A stretch of DNA of 64,000 nt. Source: CALRQJ02 sp943370285 (GTDB taxonomy: Bacteria; Bacteroidota; Bacteroidia; Chitinophagales; Chitinophagaceae). Shown piece by piece: positions 46,655 through 55,465 of this stretch. Positions within the stretch are counted from its first letter, which is position 1. Each line of letters starts with the position of its first letter. A program made the translations under genes and the position numbers. Location: positions 124,001 through 188,000 of the forward strand of contig CALRQJ020000005.1 in the NCBI GenBank assembly GCA_943370285.1, given 5' to 3'. Under the pieces are notes generated by a model. That model saw only the letters and a program-made list of their open reading frames with translations. It did no database searches and was not told the DNA's origin.

Positions 46655-46861
46655 TACATTTGCAGCCACTCTAACGTGTCGATTTGCCTGCAAAATATAG
46701 CCAAACGGCCATTTGGCGGTTAAAGTTTTGTTAGGATATGTGGGCACCAAACTTTACTGCTGCTATTGGGCTTCCGTTGCGTCGCACATTTGTGCGGCAA
46801 ATCGCTACGCAGCCCAACAATAATAGGTAATTAAACATCAACCATTAAGGTTAATAGCAAT
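46655..46861 (+). promoter_or_regulatory. leuS promoter and long structured leader
   Basis: TACATTTG at 46655-46662 is an exact -7 motif (no clear -33). The predicted leader of about 190 nt holds a hairpin near 46703-46722 (AACxGCCA/TGGCxGTT) and a large one at 46766-46817, whose arms are TTGGGCT/AGCCCAA, CGTTGCG/CGCTACG and CGCACA/TGTGCG. The large hairpin is related to the dispersed repeat seen after paaA. No T-box features or terminator tract are seen. Confidence 0.45.
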
Positions 46862-49771
46862 ATGGAATACAAATTTAGAGCGATTGAAAAAAAGTGGCAA
46901 CAACATTGGTCGGAAAGCAAAGCTTACCAAGTAAGCAACCCTTCCACTAATTCGGAGCAAGCACCCAAACCAAAATATTATGTACTAGACATGTTTCCTT
47001 ATCCTAGCGGTGCAGGTTTGCATGTCGGTCATCCGTTAGGCTATATTGCCAGCGATATATTTAGCCGTTACAAAAGACTGAAAGGCTTTAATGTACTGCA
47101 TCCTATGGGTTTTGATAGTTTTGGTTTACCTGCCGAACAATATGCACTTGAAACAGGCCAGCACCCGGCAGAAACCACTAAAAAGAACATTGAAACTTTT
47201 AAAAAGCAATTAGATAAAATTGGTTTTTGTTACGATTGGGAACGTGAAGTACAAACCAGTGACCCCAGCTATTACAAGTGGACACAAAAAAATTTCCTCG
47301 AATTATACAACAGCTATTTCTGCAATACTTGCAAAAAAGCAATGCCAATTACCGAACTCATAAAAAAGTATGAAACCAAAGGCAGCAGCAAGTTTACTGC
47401 TGAGCAATGGAATACTTTTTCAAAAGCCGAGCAGGAAGAATGGCTCATGAAACGTCGTTTGGCTTACTCATCTTATGGAGAGGTAAACTGGTGTGAAGCG
47501 TTGGGAACTGTGTTGGCCAACGATGAAGTGGTGAATGGTGTAAGTGAACGTGGTGGCCATCCTGTGGTGAAAAAGAAAATGAGGCAATGGTATTTACGCA
47601 TTACTGCCTATGCTGATAGATTACTCCAAGGCTTGGAAACAGTAGATTTTAGCGAAAGCATGAAAGAAATGCAACGCAACTGGATTGGCAGAAGTGAAGG
47701 TGCTGAGCTGAAGTTTAACATAAAAAGTGAGCAATCAAAAGTAGCCGATTTTACTGTTTATACTACCAGACCCGATACCATTTTTGGTGTAGATTTCATG
47801 GTAGTTGCACCTGAATTGGATTGGATTGCAGATGTAGTTTCTACAGAACAAAAACAAGCCGTTGAAGATTATATCACCTATGTAAAAAGCAGAAGCGATA
47901 GAGAAAGACAAGCCGACGTAAAGCAGGTTACTGGTTGTTTTACAGGTGCATTTGCCATTAATCCTTTCGATGGTAGAGAAATTCCTATTTACATTGCTGA
48001 GTATGTATTGGCTGGTTATGGTACAGGGGCTATTATGGCTGTGCCTTGCGGCGATGAACGGGATTTTAAATTTGCTCAACATTTTAATATTCCCATTACC
48101 AATATTATTGGTGCACATTTTAATGGTACCGAAGCAAACCCAACCAAAGAAGCCATTTTAGAAAACAGTGGTTTTTTAACTGGCCTTCAAATGAAAGAAG
48201 CCATTGGTGTTGCCATTAATAAAGTAGAGGAATTGGGTATTGGCAAACGTAAGGTCAATTATAAAATGAGAGATGCCGGCTTCAGTCGTCAGCGTTATTG
48301 GGGTGAACCTTTTCCTATTATTTGGGATAAAGATGGTGTACCAACTGCACTTGATGTAAATCAGTTGCCATTAGAATTACCACATGTAGAAAAGTATGGT
48401 CCGGGCCCTGATGGAGAAGGTCCATTAGCAAATATTACTGAATGGATTAACACACCTGAAGGCAGAAGAGAAACTTCTACCATGCCCGGTTATGCCGGTT
48501 CATCCTGGTATTTTTTGCGGTATATGGATCCAGATAATAAGGAAGAATTTGTAAGCCGAGAAGCAAGTGATTATTGGAACAGTGTTGATTTATACATTGG
48601 TGGCACTGAACATGCTGTTGGTCATTTATTGTACAGTCGTATGTGGACAAAAGTATTGTACGACTTAGGTTATATTGGTTTTGATGAACCCTTTAAGAAG
48701 CTGTTGAACCAAGGGATGATTACTGGTTCGTCAAGACTTATCGTTCGTCTTCAATTGTTGGGGAATAAGATTGGTGATGAGAACATTCAGTTGCAATCTG
48801 AATTTTTCTTTGTTTCATTTGATTTGATTTCAGATTATATCGATGGTAAAAATCAATCAATAGATTTAGTTGTAGAAAGATTGAGTAACTTAAGTAATTA
48901 TGTAAAGTCCTTAAAAGAGAACTTCAATATCACAGGTTCAGCTATAAATAAAATTCATGTTAATGTTAATATCGTAGATGGAGTTGAATTAGACGTTGAA
49001 AAACACATCAAAGACAAACCTGAGTTAGCTGAAATTGAATTTATCAGAAATGAAAATGGAAAATTTATTTGTGATTCTGAGACTGAAAAAATGTCTAAAT
49101 CAAAATACAACACAGTTAACCCTGATGTTTTGTGTGAGCAATACGGCGCCGATACTTTCCGCATGTACGAAATGTTCCTTGGCCCTGTAGAACAAAGCAA
49201 ACCTTGGGATACCAAGGGCATTGAAGGGGTGCATCGTTTCCTTAAAAAGTTATGGCGTTTATTTTTTGATGAAGAAAAAGGACAGGTTTGGAATTCAGAA
49301 GAACCAACGGCAGCGGAATTAAAAATTCTGCACCGCACCATCAAAAAAATTGAAGACGATACCGAACGTTTTTCTTTCAATACGGCAGTATCTGCCTTTA
49401 TGGTTTGCGTTAATGAACTGTGGGATCTTAAATGCCGCAAAAAAGCCATATTAGAACAAGTGCTTATTTTGCTTACGCCATATGCACCGCATATAGCTGC
49501 AGAATTATGGTCGGCTGTTGGTAATACTGACAGTATTTTAGATGCTTCATTCCCGGTATATAACGAGGCGTTTACCAAAGAGTCATCTAAAGAATATCCG
49601 GTAAGCATCAACGGCAAAATGCGTACTACCATTAGTTTTCCTGCCGATGCAGAACAACAAGACATTGAGCCCGATTTACTAGCCAACGAAACCATTCAAA
49701 AATGGTTAGAAGGCAAGACGCCTAAGAAAATCATTTTTGTAAAAGGCAGAATGATCAATATCGTTATATAA
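46862..49771 (+). CDS. leuS: Leucyl-tRNA synthetase
   Basis: 969 residues, class I. HIGH-like FPYPSGAGLHVGHPLGY, CP1 editing domain (TTRPDTIFGVDF; GTGAIMAVPCGDERD), and KMSKSKYN near residue 740 are present. Between NQGMITGS (about residue 617) and KMSKS is a segment longer than I expect for Bacteroidetes LeuS. Its first half (about residues 622-695) is AT-rich and does not look like the family, whereas the later IHVNVNIVDG part does. Followed by a good terminator. Confidence 0.96.
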   Translation: MEYKFRAIEKKWQQHWSESKAYQVSNPSTNSEQAPKPKYYVLDMFPYPSGAGLHVGHPLGYIASDIFSRYKRLKGFNVLHPMGFDSFGLPAEQYALETGQHPAETTKKNIETFKKQLDKIGFCYDWEREVQTSDPSYYKWTQKNFLELYNSYFCNTCKKAMPITELIKKYETKGSSKFTAEQWNTFSKAEQEEWLMKRRLAYSSYGEVNWCEALGTVLANDEVVNGVSERGGHPVVKKKMRQWYLRITAYADRLLQGLETVDFSESMKEMQRNWIGRSEGAELKFNIKSEQSKVADFTVYTTRPDTIFGVDFMVVAPELDWIADVVSTEQKQAVEDYITYVKSRSDRERQADVKQVTGCFTGAFAINPFDGREIPIYIAEYVLAGYGTGAIMAVPCGDERDFKFAQHFNIPITNIIGAHFNGTEANPTKEAILENSGFLTGLQMKEAIGVAINKVEELGIGKRKVNYKMRDAGFSRQRYWGEPFPIIWDKDGVPTALDVNQLPLELPHVEKYGPGPDGEGPLANITEWINTPEGRRETSTMPGYAGSSWYFLRYMDPDNKEEFVSREASDYWNSVDLYIGGTEHAVGHLLYSRMWTKVLYDLGYIGFDEPFKKLLNQGMITGSSRLIVRLQLLGNKIGDENIQLQSEFFFVSFDLISDYIDGKNQSIDLVVERLSNLSNYVKSLKENFNITGSAINKIHVNVNIVDGVELDVEKHIKDKPELAEIEFIRNENGKFICDSETEKMSKSKYNTVNPDVLCEQYGADTFRMYEMFLGPVEQSKPWDTKGIEGVHRFLKKLWRLFFDEEKGQVWNSEEPTAAELKILHRTIKKIEDDTERFSFNTAVSAFMVCVNELWDLKCRKKAILEQVLILLTPYAPHIAAELWSAVGNTDSILDASFPVYNEAFTKESSKEYPVSINGKMRTTISFPADAEQQDIEPDLLANETIQKWLEGKTPKKIIFVKGRMINIVI

Positions 49772-49792
49772 TCAAATATCATTACCATTTTT

Positions 49793-49822
49793 AAAGCCGT
49801 AGTACCAACTGCGGCTTTTTTT
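49793..49822 (+). terminator. Terminator of leuS
   Basis: AAAGCCG-x-AGT / ACT-x-CGGCTTT stem with an ACCA loop and a T7 run, 22 bp after the leuS stop. Confidence 0.85.
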
Positions 49823-49859
49823 ATTCGGTTATTTGCTTGCTAACTGCTAATTTCATTGT

Positions 49860-51062
49860 ATGCCTTTTACCTTTAATAAATTCAGCGGATTGCTCCTGAT
49901 ATTTTTTGTACATGGTTTAGTGTATGCGTTCTTGTTATTGCGAAAAGGGATTAAAGAAGACCGCAGCAGCGATAAATGGCTGAGTGCATTTTTACTGCTT
50001 TGTATTTTATACATCTGCCCGTGGATGTTAGGTTTTGCCGGTTGGTACGATGGTAACGAATGTTTAGAATGTCGCAATTTTTTGTTCTACATGCCATTGC
50101 AACATACTTTGCTAATGGGTCCGGTAATCTTTATGTATGTGCAATGTTTACTTAACCCGGGCTTTGTTTTCAATGCTAAAAAAGCTTGGCATTTTTTGCC
50201 AGGTTTTTTATACATCATATGGAATATCATAGTAGCTATTAACGATCGACTAATAGCCAAAGCATATGTATTGATGGATGGCATTACCGATCCCGATTTT
50301 CAAACTTGGTATATCGCCGCAGGCTTAATCAGTTTATTATTTTACCTCTCCATCAGCTTGCGCTATTATTTCAACTATCGTCAATTTATAGTACAAGAAT
50401 TGTCTTTTGCCGATACCGTAGCCTTTAAGTGGGTTCGTAATTTTTTACTGGCTTGTTTTATTTATTTTCTGTCGGCTTTGCTAATGGGTTTGGCGGGCTT
50501 AGCCGGTATTAATTTAGATTATCAAGACCAATGGTGGTACTATTTGTTGTTTGCTTTACTGTTTTACTATATCGCTATTACCGGTTACAGCAATTCAATT
50601 GAGTCTAAAGTAAAATTTGAATTGGATTTTTTAAAGTATCAAATGCCTTTGTCTTTAGCGGCACCACAACATACTACAGAAGATATTGATTACACCGAAA
50701 TACCCGTTGATGCCACCAATAGCAACCAACAATTTGGTGCATGGAAGGAAAAAGTATTTGCGGCAGTAGTTTCCGACAAACAATACCAAAATCCGGATTT
50801 GACCTTAACGGACTTGGCAAAATCCATCGGCACCAATCCATCCCTTTTGTCTAAGGTCATCAACCAATGTTTTAGTATGAACTTTAATGACTTTGTCAAT
50901 TTTTATCGAGTAGAAGAAGTGAAATTAAAATTGGCCGATAAAAACAATGCCCATTTAACCATTATGAGCATCGCTTACGATGCCGGTTTCAATAGTAAAG
51001 CCACATTTAATCGAGCATTCAAAAAGTTTACCGGTCAAAATCCCAAATCTTTTTCGAGCTAA
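49860..51062 (+). CDS. Membrane-anchored AraC family regulator
   Basis: 400 residues: seven predicted membrane helices in the first 245 residues, then a linker and a C-terminal AraC HTH domain (about 300-400: LTLTDLAKSIGTNPSLLSKVINQ; MSIAYDAGFNSKATFNRAFKKFTGQNPKSF). This architecture is common in Bacteroidetes. The ligand is unknown. Located downstream of the leuS terminator and likely transcribed alone. Confidence 0.9.
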   Translation: MPFTFNKFSGLLLIFFVHGLVYAFLLLRKGIKEDRSSDKWLSAFLLLCILYICPWMLGFAGWYDGNECLECRNFLFYMPLQHTLLMGPVIFMYVQCLLNPGFVFNAKKAWHFLPGFLYIIWNIIVAINDRLIAKAYVLMDGITDPDFQTWYIAAGLISLLFYLSISLRYYFNYRQFIVQELSFADTVAFKWVRNFLLACFIYFLSALLMGLAGLAGINLDYQDQWWYYLLFALLFYYIAITGYSNSIESKVKFELDFLKYQMPLSLAAPQHTTEDIDYTEIPVDATNSNQQFGAWKEKVFAAVVSDKQYQNPDLTLTDLAKSIGTNPSLLSKVINQCFSMNFNDFVNFYRVEEVKLKLADKNNAHLTIMSIAYDAGFNSKATFNRAFKKFTGQNPKSFSS

Positions 51063-51234
51063 TTCGGCTCAACATCTAGTTTTCAGATTTGTTAAAGCAC
51101 TGATTATCAAGTCATCATGATTTGATACCGGCTGCTGATGTATCAAAACATGATTTGAGGCGGCAACCTTTTGCGATGAAGCCAAATTGCACTTGCAAAT
51201 CAGCAATCATTATTCATCACAAAAAATCAAAACC

Positions 51235-51591
51235 ATGAAAATTGCAATTATCGCCATCGCTATGATGGTAGCTTTAGCCGCCGCCTGCGGCACATTAAAC
51301 TCTGTAACTACTATTAAGCCTAACGATAGTTTTGTGTTGGGCGATAATGAACATGGTAGTTTTAAAGTAAGGGTGAAAAATGTATCGGCTAAAGCCATTG
51401 ATGTGTACAGGGCTCCCATAGCAGGTGGTAAACATTCTCGCCAAACTATTAATCCTAACCAAACTGTTACCGTAAAAGTAGAACGCAATACCGCTCTAGT
51501 GTTTGAAAATGCATCTTCCGATACTGCTAATGTGCAATTAAAAGTAACAGGAGACATTGGACTTTCTATGGGCTATAAAAATCAACAATAA
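51235..51591 (+). CDS. Small lipoprotein
   Basis: 118 residues from the ATG at 51235. Lipobox LAAAC with Cys about residue 18; the rest is a small beta-rich domain (GSFKVRVKNVSAKAIDVYRAP). No family recognised. Its gene ends 16 bp before the next small envelope gene; the two probably form an operon. Confidence 0.7.
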   Translation: MKIAIIAIAMMVALAAACGTLNSVTTIKPNDSFVLGDNEHGSFKVRVKNVSAKAIDVYRAPIAGGKHSRQTINPNQTVTVKVERNTALVFENASSDTANVQLKVTGDIGLSMGYKNQQ

Positions 51592-51607
51592 CTTGAAAAA
51601 TAAGATT

Positions 51608-52105
51608 ATGAAATCAATCAACTCTACCGCTCTGTTATGCATATTGATGCTTTCTTTTGCCAATCAAGCAAGGGTGAAAGCAATAGACATTAAAACAATG
51701 GAAGGCAGTTGGTCAGGCACACTTACCTATCTTGATTACAGCAGTAATAAATCGGTCACAATACCCTCAAATATTACAATTGTACAATCCGCAAAGGATG
51801 AAAATACATTTATAGTGTCTACCTATTATTCAGACGAACCAAAAGCCAACAATATAGATTCAATGGGTATTACAGCCGGCGGAAAACAACTAGCAGGTTA
51901 TCATGTACTATCAAATACTTTGAAGCAACAAACCAGAACCATCGTTGCAAGTACAAAAGGAATAGATGGCAATGATGATAAACCTGCCACCATCAAAAAA
52001 ACATATATCATTCAACCAAACATACTAACCATCAAAAAAGAAGTACAGTTTGAGGGAACAAAAAACTGGATAACAAGACACACTTATCATTTCACCAAAA
52101 CCTAA
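51608..52105 (+). CDS. Secreted hypothetical protein
   Basis: 165 residues from the ATG at 51608, with a signal peptide (about 1-25) and a beta-rich domain beginning METMEGSWSGTLTY-like (here KTMEGSWSGTLTY) that recalls lipocalin/heme-binding-type barrels. Function unknown. Follows the lipoprotein gene by 16 bp. Confidence 0.65.
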   Translation: MKSINSTALLCILMLSFANQARVKAIDIKTMEGSWSGTLTYLDYSSNKSVTIPSNITIVQSAKDENTFIVSTYYSDEPKANNIDSMGITAGGKQLAGYHVLSNTLKQQTRTIVASTKGIDGNDDKPATIKKTYIIQPNILTIKKEVQFEGTKNWITRHTYHFTKT

Positions 52106-52154
52106 GTTGTACAAACAAATTTGAAGCAACGGCAATGCTTTCTTTTCTTTGCAT

Positions 52155-52748
52155 ATGGCTTTCGCAAAAAAACTCATCATTATTACTGCACCATCGGGTG
52201 CAGGCAAAACGTCAATCACTCGTTTTTTGCTGGATAAATATCCGCATTTATCCTTCTCCATTTCTGCCGCTACTCGGCTACCCCGTGGCGAAGAAAAAAA
52301 TGGTGTAGAGTATTATTTTATGAGTGCCGAAGAATTTAGGCAAAAGATTAATGACAACGCTTTTATTGAATGGGAGATGGTGTATGAAGGTAAGTATTAC
52401 GGCACCCTAAAAAGTGAATTGGAAAGAATTTGGAGTGAAGGCAGAACACCCATGTTAGATATTGATGTAAAGGGTGCCATCCATGTACAACAACAATATC
52501 TAGATAATGCGTTATCTATTTTTATTGAGCCGCCAAGTGTTGATGAATTACAACGTAGATTGATGAGTCGTGGTACAGAAACTGCAGAAAATATTGCTAC
52601 TAGAGTAAACAAAGCCAGCTACGAAATTTCGTTTAAAAATCAGTTTAATGAAGTGATTGTAAATGATGATTTACAAAAAGCTTGTTTTGAAGCCGAACAA
52701 GTAATTAAACGTTTTTTGGGTGAGCAGTTAGATGGCAAGGTGGATTAA
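52155..52748 (+). CDS. gmk: Guanylate kinase
   Basis: 197 residues from the ATG at 52155. P-loop APSGAGKTS (Lys18), the GMP-binding segment AATRLPRGEEKNGVEYYF and DIDVKGAIHVQQQ. Catalyses GMP to GDP. It is convergent with the DinB-like gene with only a 1-bp gap, and no terminator hairpin is visible in between. Confidence 0.97.
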   Translation: MAFAKKLIIITAPSGAGKTSITRFLLDKYPHLSFSISAATRLPRGEEKNGVEYYFMSAEEFRQKINDNAFIEWEMVYEGKYYGTLKSELERIWSEGRTPMLDIDVKGAIHVQQQYLDNALSIFIEPPSVDELQRRLMSRGTETAENIATRVNKASYEISFKNQFNEVIVNDDLQKACFEAEQVIKRFLGEQLDGKVD

Positions 52749-52749
52749 A

Positions 52750-53220
52750 TCAAATTAACCCAAACTGTCTGCTGTGGTGTGTTACATGCTTGTAATGTAG
52801 CATTACCCATTCTTCAAAATTAAGTTCACCAAACACAGGGTGACTTTGTTTGCCTTCGGGATTTTCCTGAAAATATTGTACAAAATCATCTATTTGATGT
52901 TGCAATTTGCTGATGGCAATTTGCATTGTAGCATTACGAATAGGTATAGGCTCTTCGGGTAAAATATTGCCGGGTGGCTTGGTGTTTTCTCTAAAGGGTT
53001 TATCGCTGTATAAAAACTCCTTGAGTTTTACTAAATGTTCGGGAGTAGAAATCACCGGCATCTGCAATTTACCCGATGACAATTTAAAAAAGTCAGCCAC
53101 ATGCTCAGTCATTTGTTGTAAATTCATTTTGCCCCAAAGTGGCGGTGTAGCTGCATTGGCTGCTGCAATTAACCGAGTAAAATCTGTAGTAATGAATTGG
53201 AGTTTATCTTGTTGTGTCAT
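52750..53220 (-). CDS. DinB-like / DUF1569-type protein
   Basis: 156 residues, four-helix DinB-like fold. LWGKMNLQQMTEHVADFF at the first helix and MLHYKHVTHHSRQFGLI at the end supply the histidines of the putative metal site. Relatives have been called DinB or DUF1569; none has a clear function. The stop abuts the gmk stop. Confidence 0.75.
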   Translation of the reverse strand: MTQQDKLQFITTDFTRLIAAANAATPPLWGKMNLQQMTEHVADFFKLSSGKLQMPVISTPEHLVKLKEFLYSDKPFRENTKPPGNILPEEPIPIRNATMQIAISKLQHQIDDFVQYFQENPEGKQSHPVFGELNFEEWVMLHYKHVTHHSRQFGLI

Positions 53221-53255
53221 ATGCTGTGTTTAATAATGTAATAATTTGAATGCTT

Positions 53256-53978
53256 TTAAAGTTGTACTTTGTCCCAAGCCAAAACCTGTACACCATCTGA
53301 GTAATGTTGCAAATCTGGACTGTTATTGGAAAAGCTGTTGGGTAAAAATTTATACTGTACATCTAGTTGATTAATGGCAACCTGTTTTAGTTCCCAAGGT
53401 TTATGATGAATATCGTAACGGTACATATCTGATCCATTATCTAGGTATAAACAATAACGTTCAGTAAGCCATGTGTCGATTGAAGATTTGTTATTTACCG
53501 CCGCTTGTACATTAAATGATGTATTAAGCTTAAACCCTTTGTGGGTATTGATGGAATGATAGGTATTTGTTGTTCGTTTAATTGCTGCTTTTTCATAAGG
53601 AAGGCCGGATAAAAATTTAGCCACATATACCGATAGTATTTTCTCTGCTTCAATATTTAAAAAATAAACACCTTTCTTGTTATCATTATCAATATAGGTT
53701 CTAACATTAATTTCGTGAAAGTCAGAAATAAAAGTTAACGCAGGTAAAGTTCTAGGTCTAATGGATTGCATGGTAAAAGGTACAATAGAAATGTAAGCAG
53801 CTCCATCAATAGTATCAATATTTAGCTGTTTCGGAACGAATTGCCGCAATAGTTCAACAGGTACTTTCCAGTGTAGGAATAAAACATTATTCCACTCTTG
53901 GTAATATGCCCAACGGTGTGTAGGCATTGCATATGGTCTATGTGTAGTTTCGGCAAGGATGGCTTCAATAGCTGGCAT
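53256..53978 (-). CDS. YqjF family protein (DUF2071)
   Basis: 240 residues. The family core is recognisable: EWNNVLFLHWKVPVELLRQFVP, DTIDGAAYISIVPF and FHEINVRTYI, then GVYFLNIEA. DUF2071/YqjF proteins have an acetoacetate-decarboxylase-like fold and no firm function. Upstream of the DinB-like gene by 35 bp and may share its transcript. Confidence 0.85.
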   Translation of the reverse strand: MPAIEAILAETTHRPYAMPTHRWAYYQEWNNVLFLHWKVPVELLRQFVPKQLNIDTIDGAAYISIVPFTMQSIRPRTLPALTFISDFHEINVRTYIDNDNKKGVYFLNIEAEKILSVYVAKFLSGLPYEKAAIKRTTNTYHSINTHKGFKLNTSFNVQAAVNNKSSIDTWLTERYCLYLDNGSDMYRYDIHHKPWELKQVAINQLDVQYKFLPNSFSNNSPDLQHYSDGVQVLAWDKVQL

Positions 53979-54066
53979 TTACTTTAATTATTTTTCTACT
54001 ATGATTAATAAATCTAAGTTGCTGCAAGTAACAATCAAAAAAATATCATTGCTAAACAATGATACT

Positions 54067-54101
54067 AAAAAAAAACAGCCACTGTACAAACAGTAGCTGT
54101 T
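54067..54101 (-). terminator. Terminator of asd
   Basis: AACAGC-x-ACTGT / ACAGT-x-GCTGTT stem with an ACAA loop; on the minus strand it is followed by nine T. It lies 20 bp after the asd stop. Confidence 0.85.
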
Positions 54102-54121
54102 AAGAATGTCAATTAAATCCA

Positions 54122-55111
54122 TTACAATAATCCCTTGCTTACCAAATATTCTGCAATCTGAACCGCATTGGTAGCTGCTCCTTTTCGGAGGTTATCGCTA
54201 ACAATCCACATGTTTAATGTTTTAGGTTGGGTTTCATCTCTACGTAATCTGCCTACAAAAACTTCATCTTTTTCATGTGCCCATAAAGGCATCGGATAGA
54301 ATTGTGTGGCATCATCATTTTGTACAATCACACCCGGTGCTGCGGCTAGTAAAGTCTTTACTTCTTCTAAATCAAACTCGTTTTCAAACTCTACGTTTAC
54401 ACTTTCGCTGTGCCCACCTACCACAGGAATTCGAACAGTGGTAGCTGTTACTTTAATATTTTCATCCTGCATGATTTTAGTAGTTTCTTTCACCATTTTC
54501 ATCTCTTCTTTGGTATAACCATTCTCAAGAAACACATCAATCTGCGGAATCACATTTAAATCAATTTGGTACTTGTAAGCCATTGGTCCTTCTATCCCTT
54601 TTCTTTCGTTAAACAACTGGTCTACAGCTGTTTTTCCGGTACCGGTAACACTTTGATAAGTACTCACCACCACCCTTTTAATCTTGTATTTTGCATGTAA
54701 AGGTTGTAAAGCCACTACCATTTGAATGGTAGAACAATTGGGATTTGCAATGATTTTATCATCAGCAGTTAATACATCGGCATTTACTTCCGGTACAACT
54801 AATTTTTTGGTAGGATCCATCCGCCAAGCGCTGCTATTATCAATCACCGTAATACCGGCTGCTGCATATTTTGGAGCCCACTCTAAACTAGTACTACCTC
54901 CGGCACTAAAAATTGCTACAACAGGTTTGGCAGCAATACCATCATCCATGCTTACTACTTTGTACTTCGCTCCTTTAAATTCAACTTCCTTACCTACACT
55001 TCTTTCACTGGCAACAGGTACAATTTCTGTTACCGGAAAATTACGTTCAGCTAACACTTGTAACATTTTTGAGCCCACTAATCCTGTGGCTCCAACTACG
55101 GCTACTTTCAT
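54122..55111 (-). CDS. asd: Aspartate-semialdehyde dehydrogenase
   Basis: 329 residues from the ATG at 55111; the frame extending to 55186 is only the leader. N-terminal Rossmann loop VGATGLVGSKMLQVL, active-site ANPNCSTIQMV (Cys), catalytic His region VVGGHSESVNVE. Makes L-aspartate semialdehyde, the precursor of Lys, DAP, Thr, Met and Ile. It is transcribed alone behind a leader with an apparent attenuator (55186-55303). Confidence 0.97.
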   Translation of the reverse strand: MKVAVVGATGLVGSKMLQVLAERNFPVTEIVPVASERSVGKEVEFKGAKYKVVSMDDGIAAKPVVAIFSAGGSTSLEWAPKYAAAGITVIDNSSAWRMDPTKKLVVPEVNADVLTADDKIIANPNCSTIQMVVALQPLHAKYKIKRVVVSTYQSVTGTGKTAVDQLFNERKGIEGPMAYKYQIDLNVIPQIDVFLENGYTKEEMKMVKETTKIMQDENIKVTATTVRIPVVGGHSESVNVEFENEFDLEEVKTLLAAAPGVIVQNDDATQFYPMPLWAHEKDEVFVGRLRRDETQPKTLNMWIVSDNLRKGAATNAVQIAEYLVSKGLL

Positions 55112-55185
55112 TGGTTTGTCCCCCCGATTTTTTCCCGCAAAGCGGAAAGTTTTAATGATGAATAAATTGATAGCAATGAGCAACA

Positions 55186-55258
55186 AAAAAGCCCTCCGAT
55201 TAGGGAAGGCTTTCAGCGTTTTATGTCTACTATACTTACGCAGTTTTACCTTCCCTAT
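55186..55258 (-). promoter_or_regulatory. asd attenuator: mutually exclusive terminator and antiterminator
   Basis: Intrinsic terminator: AAAGCC/GGCTTT (55209-55214 with 55189-55194 on the minus strand) plus an inner TCC/GGA, then a run of six T, ending about 75 nt before the asd ATG. Antiterminator: a perfect 9-bp pairing of 55250-55258 with 55202-55210, which uses the 5' half of the terminator. An inner GCGT/ACGC stem (55217-55220 with 55239-55242) fits inside the antiterminator loop. The leader ORF stop codon occupies 55256-55258, inside the 5' arm. Confidence 0.75.
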
Positions 55259-55303
55259 TGGGACTGTTTCTTATTGCGTTTTGTATAGATTGTTGTTATC
55301 ATT
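55256..55303 (-). CDS. asd leader peptide
   Basis: A 15-codon ORF, ATG at 55303 to TAG at 55256: M-I-T-T-I-Y-T-K-R-N-K-K-Q-S-Q. Eight of 15 residues are Thr, Ile or Lys, end products of the pathway that Asd feeds. The stop codon lies in the antiterminator arm, as in classical amino acid attenuators. No Shine-Dalgarno is visible. The reading is too short for ordinary gene calling, so the support is positional and compositional. Confidence 0.65.
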
Positions 55304-55312
55304 GCGTGGCGA

Positions 55313-55341
55313 AAATATAAACATTTCGAATTGACGCCAAA
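55313..55341 (-). promoter_or_regulatory. Candidate promoter of the asd leader
   Basis: TTG (55341-55339), 18-bp spacer, then TATATTTT (55320-55313; seven of eight to TAnnTTTG) on the minus strand. Transcription would begin only a few bases before the leader ATG. Confidence 0.4.
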
Positions 55342-55465
55342 ATATATTTTGTGCATAATGGCCGATTCAACTATTAATTTAAAATTCGTAGCCATAAAAT
55401 AATAGCTGATTAAACCATTGTAAGCACCAACAGTATTATCTTTAAACTTATCAATTTAACTATCC

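Noticed and set aside
46738..46830. A 30-codon ORF in the leuS leader that could be a leader peptide
   Set aside because: It is not enriched for Leu (two of 30) and simply spans the large hairpin; there is no terminator or alternative stem linked to its stop codon.
46655..46861. A T-box or leucine riboswitch before leuS
   Set aside because: No T-box sequence, specifier loop or terminator is present, and T-boxes are not typical of Bacteroidetes.
48955..49695. A 246-codon antisense frame in leuS
   Set aside because: The sense strand encodes conserved LeuS motifs throughout, and the antisense product is low-complexity Ser/Leu-rich.
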